Source: Moritella viscosa (GTDB lineage Bacteria; Pseudomonadota; Gammaproteobacteria; Enterobacterales; Moritellaceae). From it: 64,000 nt of DNA. The translations under genes were made by a program, and so were the position numbers. This document shows, piece after piece, positions 17,350-32,300 of the stretch. The first letter of the stretch is position 1, and every line of letters starts with the position of its first letter. The DNA is taken from positions 4,661,846 through 4,725,845 of the forward strand of contig LN554852.1 of assembly GCA_000953735.1 (NCBI GenBank). Reading direction: 5' to 3'. The notes under the pieces were generated by a model. The model made no database searches and was not told the DNA's origin. It saw nothing but the letters and a program-made list of their open reading frames with translations.

Positions 17350-20300
17350 TTAATGCATACGCTGTTGCAACACATTCAATGCATTTTGCTGTGCAGCAAT
17401 AACTTGGTTCGTTAGTAAATGGCTACTCCGCATACCATTTCCAGCCGTATTATAGTCCATGAGATTAAGATCTTCCGGTAGCGAGAACTCATTAATAACA
17501 CGTTCATGAGCCTCATCTAAACTTAATCCTTTCGCCATATGTTGCGTCATCAATGTAGTCAGCGGCGTGATAACACTCGATTGAGGAACTGTTGTGAGCA
17601 TGACTAGCTGTGCCTTACTGGTTCTAGTGTCAACACCATTAATAAGTTTAATCAAACCATCTCGTTCATCAATCAAACCATCGGCATTCTTATCAAAATA
17701 CTGATAAGGAATGTTGAACGTTGAACGTCCCTTACTATCAGTAAAACCAATCGGTTCATTGGTATCCCACAAATCATTACCATTTGCATCAAAGAATACT
17801 GTACCGCCGACAATACTAGCCTGCTCCATCACAGCCGAATTACCAGCCCATTTGACACCCTCAAGAGTAAAATCATAAAGTCGGAAAATACCTAACGTCT
17901 CTTCCCACATTCTTATTTTCAAGGCTTCAACATACGCTTTAAGTTCAACATATAAAGTAAAACCAAGCTCAAATGCATCCTTAGGATCTGTTATCAACTG
18001 CATAGCGAGATCATAAGCACGTAATTTACCATCATACTGACCACCAGCGGTAAATTTACCATTTTTAAGTGGTTCACAAGCATTTGGTGTTGTTGCTTCA
18101 CAAATATCCACCAAATCAACACCGCCAGCTAGACCAGGTCCTCCTTGGAAGAAGGAACCAAATACAATGAGATCGAGACCTGCACCAAGATAAACCTTTG
18201 CATCTCCTGCAAGTTCATATTTGTCCCACACATTTTTATCTGATAATTCCCGTTCGTAGCCACCCCACCAATCTTGATCGGTACTATCGTCACCACCAGC
18301 ATAATAACTTTGCTCAGACCAATCCTTAATATAAATACTATTTAATAAACGTAATGACCGATCACCATCCGACAGTTCTCCTTGGCAATCCCAAATTCGT
18401 TCTGGAGTATTACTACCACAAATGCTTTGTAATAAGCCTCCAGTATCTACACCGACTTTAATGTCCGTCGCTATTTGCATACTACCGCCAATATATCCAA
18501 CAAAGATAGGAATAGGGGTAGGACGGAACTTCTGATCAATTTCAAAACTAAGATCCACATCAGGCACATCAATTAAAATTAGTTCTGCAGGATCACCAAA
18601 TATAAATTTAAGTATGTCCAACGGTGAACTTAAAATTGGGAATGAAATAATTCCACGACTACGTAATTCGTTAAAGCGCCCTTTCACTTTACTCTTGTTT
18701 TTATTTGGTTTTATATTAGCTCGTGGAGGTTCTGGACGCTCAGGTGAACTTTGCTTAACTTTACTTGGTCCAACTTTACCCGTTGCAGTTTTAGTAAACT
18801 CAAAGTTTTTATCACTACCAAGAATAATATGTCCTTGTTGATTAACATAAGGAACCAAAGATGTATCAATACCAGGTAAACTTGATGTGTCACGATGAGG
18901 GGTAACACGAATATCTTGAGGCGATACCAAGAAACCATCTGATGATATGATCCTTTCTTCTAGGGATTTTGCTCCAGATAATTCTTCACCTAAGTCAGCT
19001 GCAATTTCAATCAGTTGAAAAATATCTGCTGTAAACTCAAGAAAACGATTCGCATTCTTAAGCATATTCGCATATTTCTTTGCTTTGGCAGAACCCTGAG
19101 ATTTCAAAAATGGCGTAGGTATTTCCAGTACTGTTACCTTACCATCATTATTTGAATCAAATACATGTTGAAGGCTAAGCTTTGAAAACAACTTCATATC
19201 TGCCGTTAACGCGTTCGCAATCGGTCGTATTGGAGCCATTTCAGTCGCCACATGCGAGAGTGGTTCCACTAATTGATCCGACAATAAAGAACCAAGATCA
19301 AGACCTAGATTATAAATCCCAAAGATAAATTCACCACCTCGGCTCGATACATTAGAAAATAGATCCGTTCCAGAATAACGTGCTGTTAGTCCTAAATTAG
19401 CAACAACCGAAGGTAAAGGAAAATCAACATTACCTCCAACTGCATCACCACCATTATTACCTATTGCAGTATCTATTTGCGCATAGAGCGCCGCATCACC
19501 ACCCAGTGTAAATTTGACTACGCCTTGTTTTTCCTTACGAAGTTCAGTCAAATAAAGTATCCCATTTCTACTATTAAGAGCTAGCTCAGCAAATAAGTTG
19601 GCTTTTGCCATCGGTTGAATTAATCCCTTACTCGCTTTTACGATATCTTTGATATTAGATTCAAAAGTGGATAAATTATCACCGGTCCAACTATTATCAT
19701 GAAAGTCACCTGAATATGTAATTTCAGACAGATTATCAAAACTGACCTTAAGTTCATTTTGGTATCGAATCATTAGGCTCAATTTACGGAAACTAAGATT
19801 ACTTTTAGTCGAAATAAAAAAGTCATCTTGGAGTTGAGTTATTCCATAAGTTGTGTCTTCAGCCGGTCTAGCAATAATACGCTTATAAAATTCATTCAAT
19901 GTTGATTTATTTGATAAATTTGACGAGGTTTCCCAGTTAGGAATGCCCTCTCCCATAATATCAATTGCATTTTCTAATGACACGACACCTTTAAGTTTAA
20001 GATCACCTTTTGTGGTTTTCGTCATCAAAATATTAGGACTATGTACTTTACAATCTTGCCCTTCACTTACTTTGTCTTCGTCCGTACAATAAACTTTATA
20101 TCCTTTAAACAGGGCTTTAATTTTATATTTATACTGATCTTCTTCCTCTTCTTCCTCCGTCATTGAGATGAATTCACTATTCAACAAATCTTTACATAAT
20201 ATTTTATCCGTTGACTCTTGCGCTGTTGCTGGCGGATTAGTTTCCCAATCAAGGCAATTTAAAATATAACTAGATTCAGAAACATCACGTTTTAAGTAAT

Positions 20301-23300
20301 AATTATAATAACCCTGCTCAGTTAGAGATAAGATCCCATATTGACCAACAATATATGCCTCTAGATTTTCGTTTCTATTCGCCTCCGTAAATTCTATAAC
20401 TTTATCACGGTCATCATAGTTGCCAACAAGTGTTTTAAATACTTTAGCTGGGGATGTCTGCGCCGTATCACTCACATTTGCCGGTTGCATTGGAGCCTGA
20501 CTAATACTTGCACTCGCAACAAATAATTGCATATCACCACTAAAGTCAAGGGCTGAAGATAAGCTAAGAGACAATTTACTTACCGTGTCAACTTTAGGCG
20601 TATCTGTATTTTCTGATTTCAAAAACATCATTTTATACTTAGAAAGCGTGTATTGAACAGTTTTCCACGGTATGTCATCTGCACCTTTTAATTGAATATT
20701 ATCAATGTCTTTTAATTTATCTTTACCATTAAAAGCTACATTTTCAACCGAAAGTGATGAAAATTCCCATGTCCATTCAATATGATAGTCATTACCTTTT
20801 TTCTTTAAGGTACCTATCACTTTCAGATCACCATCCTCAAGTTTTAACGTTTCAGACCAAACCGATTTTTTCTTAAATACATTCATATCACTTGGTACTG
20901 ATTTAACCGAATCTTTCAGTGCATTTAACCAAGGTGCTTTAATGTTTAATTTTTCAGGTTTACAGCGATTATCAGCTGTTTTTTCACAACTTGTTTTCAA
21001 AATGACACTTGGGTCTTTATGCGTAGTTGAAAGCATAACTAAGGTTCTATCAGTCTTGAGTTCTACTGCAGGTTTTATCTCACTAACTATAATATCCGCT
21101 GTAAATGTACTATTCCTTGGTCCAAGTAATGTTGAGTCAATGCTCTCAAAAACATTAATATCAAAATTAAAATTCAGTGCTTGAGAGCCTCTATTGTTGT
21201 TCTTATCGTTAAAATCGGTCGCTTTAATGGACCGGTTTTTAAACTTCAATCCGTCCTTAAGCGTCGACAAATAGTTCAATACCGCTACAATATTTTGCCT
21301 TTCCTGATTAGTCGAAGCCTTATTAAGATTATGATCAGGGTCCACTTCATGACTAATAATAATAGGTACATTCTTATTCGGTCCTATTGACTCAGGTTGC
21401 TTGAGTGATATTTCAATAAAGGGAGCATCATGACTATCTTTACCGTATATCACATCTTCCTCACTCAATAATGTTTTTACTATGCCCTCTATAACACTAA
21501 AATCATATATAGGTTTATCTTGATAAGGATCGCTGTGTCTTGGATTAACCCTTTTCCATTGCCAATAAACCTTAACATTCCTCTTCTTCAGGTCAGCATT
21601 AATAGCTAACATGTTCTTAGGTTCTGCAGGTTTACTATCCATATCGGGTATATTTCCCTGTTGAGTAATAAAAACAATACCATTAGGGGCAATCGATATT
21701 CCTTCCCAAGTTTGTAGTGAATAAAGCTCAACAGGTTTAGATACCGGGCTTCCAAGCAATCTATCTAGCGCAGCACTGTCTGTGACAATAAATATGCTAG
21801 GTCTTACTGATTTCTGATAACCTGTATCTTTTTTCTTACGGTCAAACTTAATACCAAACACCAGATCCGAGGTAAATTTAAATGTACCTCTTGCTGCTCC
21901 AGTAAAGTGTCCCATTCCTGGCATTCCCCAGTCTGTCACAAATTCATCTGTCTGAGCACTTAATCCGGCAGTAAAGGAAACTTTTAGCATTAGTTTTTCA
22001 TTATCAAACTTTAAAATTTGCACAGGCCAATGATAATAACCAAAGGTAGCTTGTAATGCTTTTGTGAATATTCTTTGTATTTCTGTCGTCGTTAGGTGCG
22101 GTTGTTTAAGTAATTCACTCACGACAATATCTTCAATTCTTTCAGAAAAGCTCGGTATATTCGCATGGCTAGCATCACCAGATGTAAGTCCTGTTGGGCC
22201 ACCACCTAATCGACCAAGTAAAGGGACACTAGTATCATACAAACGCGCCTGAAGGAATCCTAAAACTTCCGAGATTCCTTGCGCAATTTCGATAGGGTCT
22301 AACGCTGCTTCTTGTAAATAAACACTACTGGTTACCAGTCCGGCTCGGACGAGTTTAATGGGGCTGTCTTTATCCAAAAGTTTACCACTGAACTGCAGTT
22401 TTTCACCTTCAACAGAAGATAACAGCTCACTATCAGCCTGCACTTGCGCCAGACTAGCACCACCAGACTGCTTATAAGTGACAGTCAGTGCCAGTAGATG
22501 ATCAGAATGATTATTGAGTATATACTTAAAGCGTTCAGTCACTGTGCGCTCATCAATATTATCAAGCCCAGCCTTAATTAGAGTTTCATCAAGCTTGTAA
22601 ATATAAGTCGCATCTTTACCCAGTATTAATTCGCCATACTGACCAGCTAAATTAATCTCATTATCCACAGCAATTAAACTTGCCACTGAATTAAGTGGAT
22701 TTGCTGTAAATAATGGATTTGTCGTGAGTAATCCCTTTCCAACCCAAAGATCATTATCATCCTTATCACGCAATGACATATTTGTTACTTTAGGTAGCGC
22801 ATATGTTCGCCCATACTGGCTTACGCTAGCTAGAATATTGTCCTCTAGTTCTGAACCTGTATCTAAGGCCGCAGATATTATTTGTCCTGTGATATATGGA
22901 GCCCCATTACTATCAATACAAACAGTTAAATTATTTTCACTATCACAAACCCCAGGACTATAGCCATTCACCTGTGCAGATAATATTTTCCCTTCAGACG
23001 TAGCCGTATACTTAGTTAAATCAATATTAAATGCGAAGTTATCACTTACGTCACCTTCAACATTTTCATTGTTCAGGCTGTAAATAAATGAGTCTGAAAA
23101 AGTCCAATATGATTGGGTATACTCACTACTATTCGTGTTCAATGTATATGTATAACTATTATTAGCTAAATCAAATACTAATGTACCATTATCCCCATCA
23201 GGGAAAGCTATTTTTTCCCCCGATGGTGGGACTGAAGTAAGAATTGCTTGATTTACGGCACTAATCTCAACCGCTAATTTTTGAATGAGCGTATCATTTT

Positions 23301-26300
23301 TATTTAGTGCGATCTGATAATCGAATACATCATAGATCTTACCAATCGGAGATTTGGAAATAGCGGTGAGTATTGCCTTTTGAGAATCTGAGCTACCAAA
23401 TTTCCCATCAGAAATACGATAAACAAAATCACCTAAATAATCTTTACTGCCTTTTATCGGTGTTAATGAAACTTGCCCATACTCTCCTTCAGCAAAAGTA
23501 GCGCCAGAAAAACTGACTGCACCTTCAATAACGAGCGCATCTTTGTCTTCAGCGTCTATTGGGCTGGTTAAATTCAGAGCCCCCTTCATCGTATTATAAA
23601 AAGGTTCACACACAGAAGAGTCAGCATAATCCTTCTGACATTCATTACTTTCATCAAGCAATGTGAAATAAATATTGCTATAACGAGGCGCTAATGCATC
23701 ATCATTACTAATCAAATTATTAAATAAGTGAATATCTACCGTCTTCCACTGATTCCAATTATTTGTGCTAAATTCAATCGGTTCGATAGCCATAAAGGTA
23801 CGATCACGCTGGTTTTTATAACGGACATCCTCGTAGTAAAATGCTAATTTCACGTCAGTCTGTGGTTGAGATTTTAAGCCAACCCTAAATCCATTATACT
23901 GCCCTTCTTCGACACTCAGACCGCCTTCTGGCATGACAATTTTCAGACCGATATCTTCATTATCTAAAATACGAACAGCAGCTTTATGTGTCTCTGGATG
24001 TGCCAAGTCTAAGCGATATTGATCAGCAGATTCAGGATGCTCTTTATTAGATACAGGCGGATTAATCACGACTACAACTTTTTCATAGCGTGCAGCTAAA
24101 GACTCTTCCGGTGTTAGATCATCAATCGGGAAAATGGGGAAACTAACCCGTTTTTTATCTTTAGGTATGTAGAGAGTACCTGACATTAACGTATCATAAC
24201 CTTGGAAGTCGGGACCTGGATCGGCCAATACATCGCTGCCTTTTGGTGGCTTAGATTCTGCGGTTGCCCCATGAGGATCAGCAGAATTATAACCATAAAG
24301 TGTATAGTTAACAGGTAAACCACCTGGGTAACCTACATTCTCCAGTACACTGAAAGTAAAGTAACCAGGGTGAGTATTTTCACCCGCATTAAGATCCACT
24401 CCCGCGCGCACAATCGGTTTATCATTATCTTCAATATTAACTAACAATGGTTGCGTCATTGTCATTTGATAGACCGGGTCCAATAAATCACGGCTCATAC
24501 CAGAAAGTCGCCCATCAGTTGTGCCTGTAAACGTTTGCTCTTCAGCATCATCAAGACGTTTAAAACAATCGCGTTCTGACTTATAATTATCACGATCTAT
24601 ACAAGAATAAACAGCTATATCAACACCACTTTCATTAATTTTGCTAACGATTGCTATATCCAATGTGTGAGATTGTTTGTTATCAATTTGGGTAAAATAA
24701 AGCTGTTGTTCCTGATAGACACCCTCAGACAGCTCCCTAGACAAACGATACTGATAATGACCGTCACTATCCCAATTAATCTGACCATAATTGCCCAGAA
24801 TCATTTGCTGAGGATCTGTCAGTAACAGTTCAATCTGTCGAGTATGATTATATTCCACAATGTCATCATCAACAGCAGCCACAGCAACAGTACGGGTTAA
24901 GTCCCAGTTTTCAGGGGTAAATATTAAATCAACTGGCTGACCAGCCAACGAATTAGCATTAAAGAATAGGTTTCCACTTTTACTCAATATAACTGGATCA
25001 TTTTGCTGCTTACCTTCAGTATTTATTAATACAATACTGAGGCTATCACTTGATAAACGACCATAACCATTATCAATCACATAAGAGAAATTCTCATTAG
25101 CTTGCCCCTCTTCAACGGCTGTTTCTTGCTGGTAGGTATAATCACCATTTGACTGCCAACATAAGGTTCCATAAAGTCCTTGTGTGTCAGTACATGTCTT
25201 ATCGTTACGAGCAATGACAGTTTTGACCTGACGACTAGCAGCATCAACATCGACCATTTTTATAATACGTCGTTGCGGAAAGAAGGTTAACTGGTTATCT
25301 TCTGGCACTAGGGACACTGTCACAGCCTGTGTAGGTTTACTATTCAGACGAACCTCAACAGCGTTAATTTCTCCTTCTGTAGCATGTATGCTACCTGGTG
25401 CTATCGCAGCTGTTGGTAAACTTGAAAAACTGACATTTATCGCAGCGTGATCATTATTCTCAATCCCTGTCGCTGGCAGCGCATTTGCCAAATTATCATA
25501 ATTTATATCTTCACTCTTCGTAATGAACAAATAGCTAAAGAGAGTAGATTCATCGTCAACTAAATCATCAACACCTTTAACCCAAAAGAACTGATCAGTT
25601 TTCCAATTATCGCCTTCGGGATTAAACTTAAAGGAAATTGTATCTTTAAAGCCTTCTTCTGGTAGCTTACTCACTAATCCACCGAGCTCTGGAGCCGTCG
25701 TCGCAATTTTAACTTTCACGACATTATTTGGCTGGCTCGCTAAATGGACCTTATAAAGCTTAGCGTCAGTCTCTGTCTCAGACACGTCAATACGTAAAAT
25801 TGGATCATTAAGTGTGAGTACTGAATCATCTTCCCGCTTCACAACCAACCCTACTTGGTCATTATCTTTAATATCAATACGAACTAAATCACTGCCCGTT
25901 TTGGTATGATAATCAGCTTGATTGACATTACCTTCGACAATTTGTAATTGAATAAACTCAAGAGGCTCTGCACGCTGATCATCTTTAAGCTTAATCATGA
26001 TATTCGCTTCCGAATTCCCCTCGTCAATGGTGACAAAAGAAAAACCTTGTGTTTCCTTCAAACTAATCACACCCTGATGATTACTTTGGAACAAATCATC
26101 ATCACCATCTCCGTCCCAGTCAAAAAACTGATAGAACTCAATTTGGTCATAAGCATGCTGCATCGTTACATTATCACCACCTATATCTGTATCAAGATGC
26201 CTCAAATAATTGGCAATATTACTGTGGGGAGCTGCTACATAATAAGGTTGTTCCGCATTACCGTAATTTTCAAAATACTTCAGTCCCCCTGGTAACTGCC

Positions 26301-29300
26301 CCGGATTATTACCGATATAATCAATGACGGCATCTTTATCACCATCATTATCAAAATCAACAAATTGAATAAAGTAGCCTTGTTCCATCTGTTTCAGCTT
26401 AGGTAAATTGAGAAGGCTTGTATGACTGCGAGTCAATACGTGACGCCCTTTTTCCTCAGCGTTTGCTAAACCTTTCTCAATAGAAAAATGGACTGTTTTC
26501 CCTTCATTACTTATTACAACGAGTTCTAATTTACCATCATTATCCAAATCAACGAGTGTTGGAGACAACATACTCTTCAGCTCTGGATGAGTACCTTTTT
26601 GATAAAGGCTATGAGCCTGTAAAAATTGCGGTTTTTTTAAATCACCCGTATTTTTTAGCTGATATAAGCGACCGTCATTAGTACCAATAACCAAATCGAC
26701 GTCCCCATCTTGATCTAAATCACCAGCCGTCATTGATACCGTATTTTTCAGTATTAAATTAAGTGGTTCTTTCTGAAATTGAGGACTCTGATTAATTTTT
26801 TTATTTAAATTAAGATGTAAATAAAACTGACCTGAATCATCCATAACCACTGCATCAGGTAAGTTATCACCATTAAAATCAGCAATGGTGAACAGCCGGC
26901 CTCGACTGACAGTTTCAAGGTTAAATAAATTGCTTGAACGAGTGACAAAACCCGTGAGCATTTCATAATCAGCCCCTTCCTGTGCACTTTGTTTAACCAA
27001 CCAAACATCTTGCTTTACAGCCGAATCTTCGAGATCTAATTCGTCTCCCTGGCTATTTTCCAATGTCGATTGAGTATTTTCATTGGCTATATTAGCTAAA
27101 CTCAATTGGTTAAACTGCCACAAACCACTTAATGATGAATAATCGTCATTCAAACCAGCAGTAGGTAATGTTATTGCATAACTGCTGCGGATCTGCATAT
27201 CGGTTCGAGGTTGAGTCCAAATACGGACTTCATCTATTGCTCCTGAAAAATACTCCGTTTTATTTTTAGCCCGGCCAATCGCGCGTAAATGAGTCGGAAT
27301 AGTAGCAATAACATTGGCATTGTTTGTTGCAACTTTCTCTCCATTTACATACCACACCTCACCTAAAGCTGAAGACGTATAAGCGATATGAAACCACTGT
27401 TTTTTTATTACATTGTCAGGCAGTTCAATACTAAAACCATTGAATGAAGTCAAAACCTGATTTTTTATCGTCAATAAATTACTTTCTTCGTTATTGTCTT
27501 CACCAACGAATAGCCCTTGCTGGTTATTACTGATTTCTGGATGTAACCACATTTCTAAAGTTATGCCTGTACTGTCCTCTCCCTTTAATGACACATTTTC
27601 ATCCGTCACTTCAAGCGCATAACCGTTAGTTTTGTCTTTCAGTTTTAGCGCTATATTTGATGGTTCATTTGAACTTGGCGTATTTATATTAAAATAAACA
27701 CGGGTCGCTTGCGTTGCAGGTTCTGCAAGTCTTGCCGTTATTGCTATTTCCCCACCGTCTTCAGTTACGCTATTATCCGTAATAGACAAGGTAGCAAGCG
27801 GTTTACTCGGATCACTTAACGCAACATAACTGGTAATAATCCTTGGTTGCTTATTAATATCAACTAAGCTGATTGTTTTTTCCGTGACATTTGCAGCATT
27901 CGAGATATTAAAGGTGATCACATCGGCTTGTGGACGCGGATTAGCTTCAAAAGACCAGGCTGCATATCCCTTTTTATCCACAACGGTTAATGCACCAAAC
28001 TCAGTTAATAGTATTTCACCAACATTAGCGGTTATATTATCTTCGGCACTTGATGATAGCGCATGATAAGAGAAAGTTTTAGGTTGCTTAAAGGCAAGGT
28101 CTTCGTCAGTAATATTACTGAGAATCGTAATCTTTGGTAAGCCATTTGTTAACATTACACTCACATCAGCACTCGCCGTTGTTCGCTCACCTTTGGCTTC
28201 TAGTTGGATCCCTGTAATATAGAGATTCCCTCGCCATTTAGTTTCTTGTTTAAACAATGCAGAAGTAACTACCGCTTGGGCAGTTAAGGTTATAGGATCG
28301 ACACCCGCGTTAATTCCAGCATCAACACTGCCAGCCTCCTCTGTAGAATAAGGTAATAATCTTAACAATTCGGTACCATTTTTTGATGCCACAAGTTGCT
28401 TATTTTTAAATCCCCATGTCCAGCCTTTAACCTCTGTATCTTCATTATCAGTTACAATAATATTTCCAACACTCGATGAGGAGAAACTTATTTCAGAAAT
28501 CTTTTCTTCATTCGATTTGACAAAATAGATCCGGTGCGTGTTTAAACTATTCGGAAATATCTGTATTTTTATTGAATCTGAAGTATAAGTCGCTTGGAGA
28601 TCATTATTTTGTTTTGCGGTCAAATTAATATAGGATAAATCCGGTGAATAGGTACCTTGCTGATCCGTACCTGCAGACTTAGCTATAACGTTAACAAACT
28701 GAGGTTGATCCCAGTTTTCTGCGGTAAAAGTAAACTGAGTGCAGTCTTCAGTTGGTGATCCATCGCAATATAGACGAATCGCGGCACTATTATTTGCGTC
28801 ACTACCTACACCACTCTGCTCTAATATTATGGTTACTTTCGCATTAGGTAATGGTTGCGATTTTAATCTAAAGCCTAATCGTTGCTGCTGACCAACAGTT
28901 AAATTCATTTCATCAGCGCCACTGACCTGATCACGTAAAATCAAATTAACAGGTGTCGCAGCCTCAGTAAGAACGACATCCTGACTCACAGAACCACTGA
29001 AGCCAGAATTAAATTGCATAAAGGTCGACGCAGATAGCGTACCATCTAAATTAGTAGCGCCCTTTAACGTCATACTTTTGACTATATACTCTTGTCCCAA
29101 CAAAAAGACTGATTTACCAGAAAGCTTAAGAGATACAGACACAGAATCTGGTGTTGTTGCTAATTCCGATTCTTTTATATTTGATGTAGTCGCTAACAAT
29201 TCAATGGGTAGCAACACCTGAGGAAGAGAGAGACTATCTGCACTCAGTAACACCAAACCAGTATCGGATGGTTTCTGCCAAGCAACAGATAAGTGTTGCG

Positions 29301-32300
29301 TCTCTAAGCTGTTAACCTGTAATACTTCTAACGTATATTGCTGACCTTTAATCAGGTGGACCCTTCGTGAACTCTGCTGGGAGTTTTTCTGCCCCTCTGT
29401 TTGAGTTTCAGTTTCAATTGCTGCGTCCCACCACCAATCATGCTCTTTAGGGTAATCAGCCGGATCACCTAGGTCATGACCATCAACAATAAACTTAACA
29501 TAGTCGTCAGCACTTACGCTTTTTATATTTTCCTGGAAAATAAACGTGATACTTTTACCATCATAGTCTGGATATAAACCTTGATCTGGATTGTCCTTAC
29601 AGGGTTCTGGCTTCGAAACGGTAGGAGGGTTCCCTATATATAATTGATTATTTAATACTGGGTTATCAGTACTACCATACCAATTAACAATCTCTGAATT
29701 AATAAAATTATATTCATTACAAATCATGTCAACACCTGTCAAGTCTGGTAACAGTGACAGTTTTTTATTATTGCCGAGTGGTAATGTGCCTTTATTCTCA
29801 CCCATGGTATATTCTACAGTCCAAGGGTCTTCCGCTGTAATCGCATTATTAAATCGTGATAATTCAAATTGAACTCGAGTGTATGATGGAGGATGAGCTT
29901 TAGCCTTCACCTCATATTTACCATACTTCTCATTACCATCAATATAAGCAAGGATCCGTGGTTCAAGCTCTGCACCTTCTAGGGTTAGCTGAGCATCACC
30001 ATCAGATGCTAAAGCAAATATATATTCACCGGTTTCCGGTGCGGTTAATACAGTTCTAATTCGGCGGCCAATTTTATCTTCATTATTTAATGGAATATCT
30101 AAAGCACGAGTCAACATTTTACTGTTATCCGGTGATTTATTTAGATATGACTGGCTAGCTTTAAATTCAGCAATAGAGTCAACAGCGATATCCTGCCAAG
30201 TTTCGACCATGAATCCACTTGCAAGTGTATCTGGGATCAAATTATCTTTGGATATAGCCACTAACTCAGAAAAAGAACCTTCTGACTCTTTACTAAATTG
30301 CCAGCTGACAGAAAATTCACCAACGGGTTGCGTCAAGGCGTTTTGATACAATGCCTCTATATAATAACTATGTTCTGTATCAAGTAGATAACTGATTGCC
30401 TCATCGTCTTTCGTACCCAATGTCGGTACTTCATTTAAAGATGCAATTAATCCTTTATTCTGTCTATCGGCACTGACAGGGTTAAGCCATAATTCAGCTA
30501 ATGCCGTTGCCGGTCCTGCTAAATTAAAACGGTAATATCCTGTTTTAGTTACTTTTAATTGACCTCTATAGCGGGCTACAGTATTTCCAACGAGTTCGTT
30601 ACGTGTAAAAGATGCTTCATTACGAGTAAATTCAGCTTCTAAAGGTAGTTTAGGAAAATAAATTAAGGGGCTATCCGATTGTTCATTCGGGGCTATTTCT
30701 TGCAATAAACCATGTCGAGCCACAACCGATGAAACAAGTTTACCTGCACCTTTTTTCTCAATAACGATGTCTTTTATCAATGGATCGTGGTGTTGGATCA
30801 TCAAATCGCCATTGTCTTTAAAACCGATAATTGCCACTTCTGGTGATAAGATCACCTTATCGCCGACAGTTGGTTTTTCCGCCTGATACTGACTAATTAA
30901 AATAGTTGAAATATCATCATCTTGGATAATTAAACTAGCTGTATCCCCACCCTTAGAGTAAGAAATCCCCTGTAATGGTTCACCGCTAAGATTGGTTATT
31001 CCCGTCAATTTAATATTGATTTTACGGACACCATTTATCAGATCATCATTAATAAGTGGGTAGGAGACTGTAAAACTTGAATGGTATGCAGCAAGAAAGA
31101 TACTTTTCGGCGTACTATCATCAATGCTATATAATACGTTGATTCCATAAGGTAACGGTTGTCCAAGACTAATAATAAATTCAGGCTGATCTTTACTTCC
31201 TTCCGTATATTCGGCAAGACCAGGAAGCACTTGAATACTCACATCACGTTGTGTTGCATCCGGTATTTTACCTTCCGTTATCTTTAATTTGTGTGCATCA
31301 GTTTCAGGATATATAGCAAGCGTTAAATTATTATAAAATGGGTCGCTACTATCAGCGCTAACATTTATAACACTGCCCCATGAACTAATATTAACCTTTT
31401 GATAAGTAAACCAGTTATCTGCAGAAAAAGTTAATCCTATATCACCTTTGAGGTGGACATCTGCACTAGGTTGACTACTTAGTTTCACCCAAAATATTGC
31501 ACTTTCATCTTCAGCTAATAATAACGGATTTTCCGTTTTGTTTACCTGCTCACCATTAATATTATCGGAAATAATAATACCAGGGGAAAATTCATCACTA
31601 TCAAGCAACGTAAATATAACGTCTTTTGCTTCACTTTTAGGTTGATAAAACTGATATTCTCCGGCGGGTGTATTATGTAAGATTATATCTAGCTGATCAG
31701 CATCATAACTAGGATCTGTAAAGTCCTGAAGTATGAGCGTATATTTTTGGCTTTCCTCTTTGATTGCATCCGGTAACGCTGCGAAGTAAATACGGGCAGC
31801 ACCTGCAGGAAGATCACTCTCTTTATTTTCATTATTTATATCGGTAACAGGAATGATGACAGCATTAAATATTTGAGCCCCCTCTAAATCATCAAGCTTT
31901 CCATCCGTAATTTTTTCATATCGATTATTGTTATAATTGATTTGGTTAGATAAGAACTGAACCCCAGACTCTGTCTCTGTAATACTATAATGAACCGGTA
32001 GCCCACCCGCTAATGTATTATTAAAGAATGCCCCCTGGACAGCTGTCGAGTACTGACTGACATTTGAATCCCAACCATTAGGTAAATCTTCCTCTTTTGA
32101 TTCTCGCTGAACATTAACAGGTCGCTTAGCCTGCAAAGTTACGTAACCCAAACTTTTAATATCATCAAGATTAATTTTATTACGAACCACTGGTGACGTA
32201 ACTTGATCACAAGGAGAGCCTGATGAGGCTAAACCATCAGCAAGATCACAAATAGTCGTGCGAGATAGGTCTGATAATATTTCGACTTGAAAGTTAACAT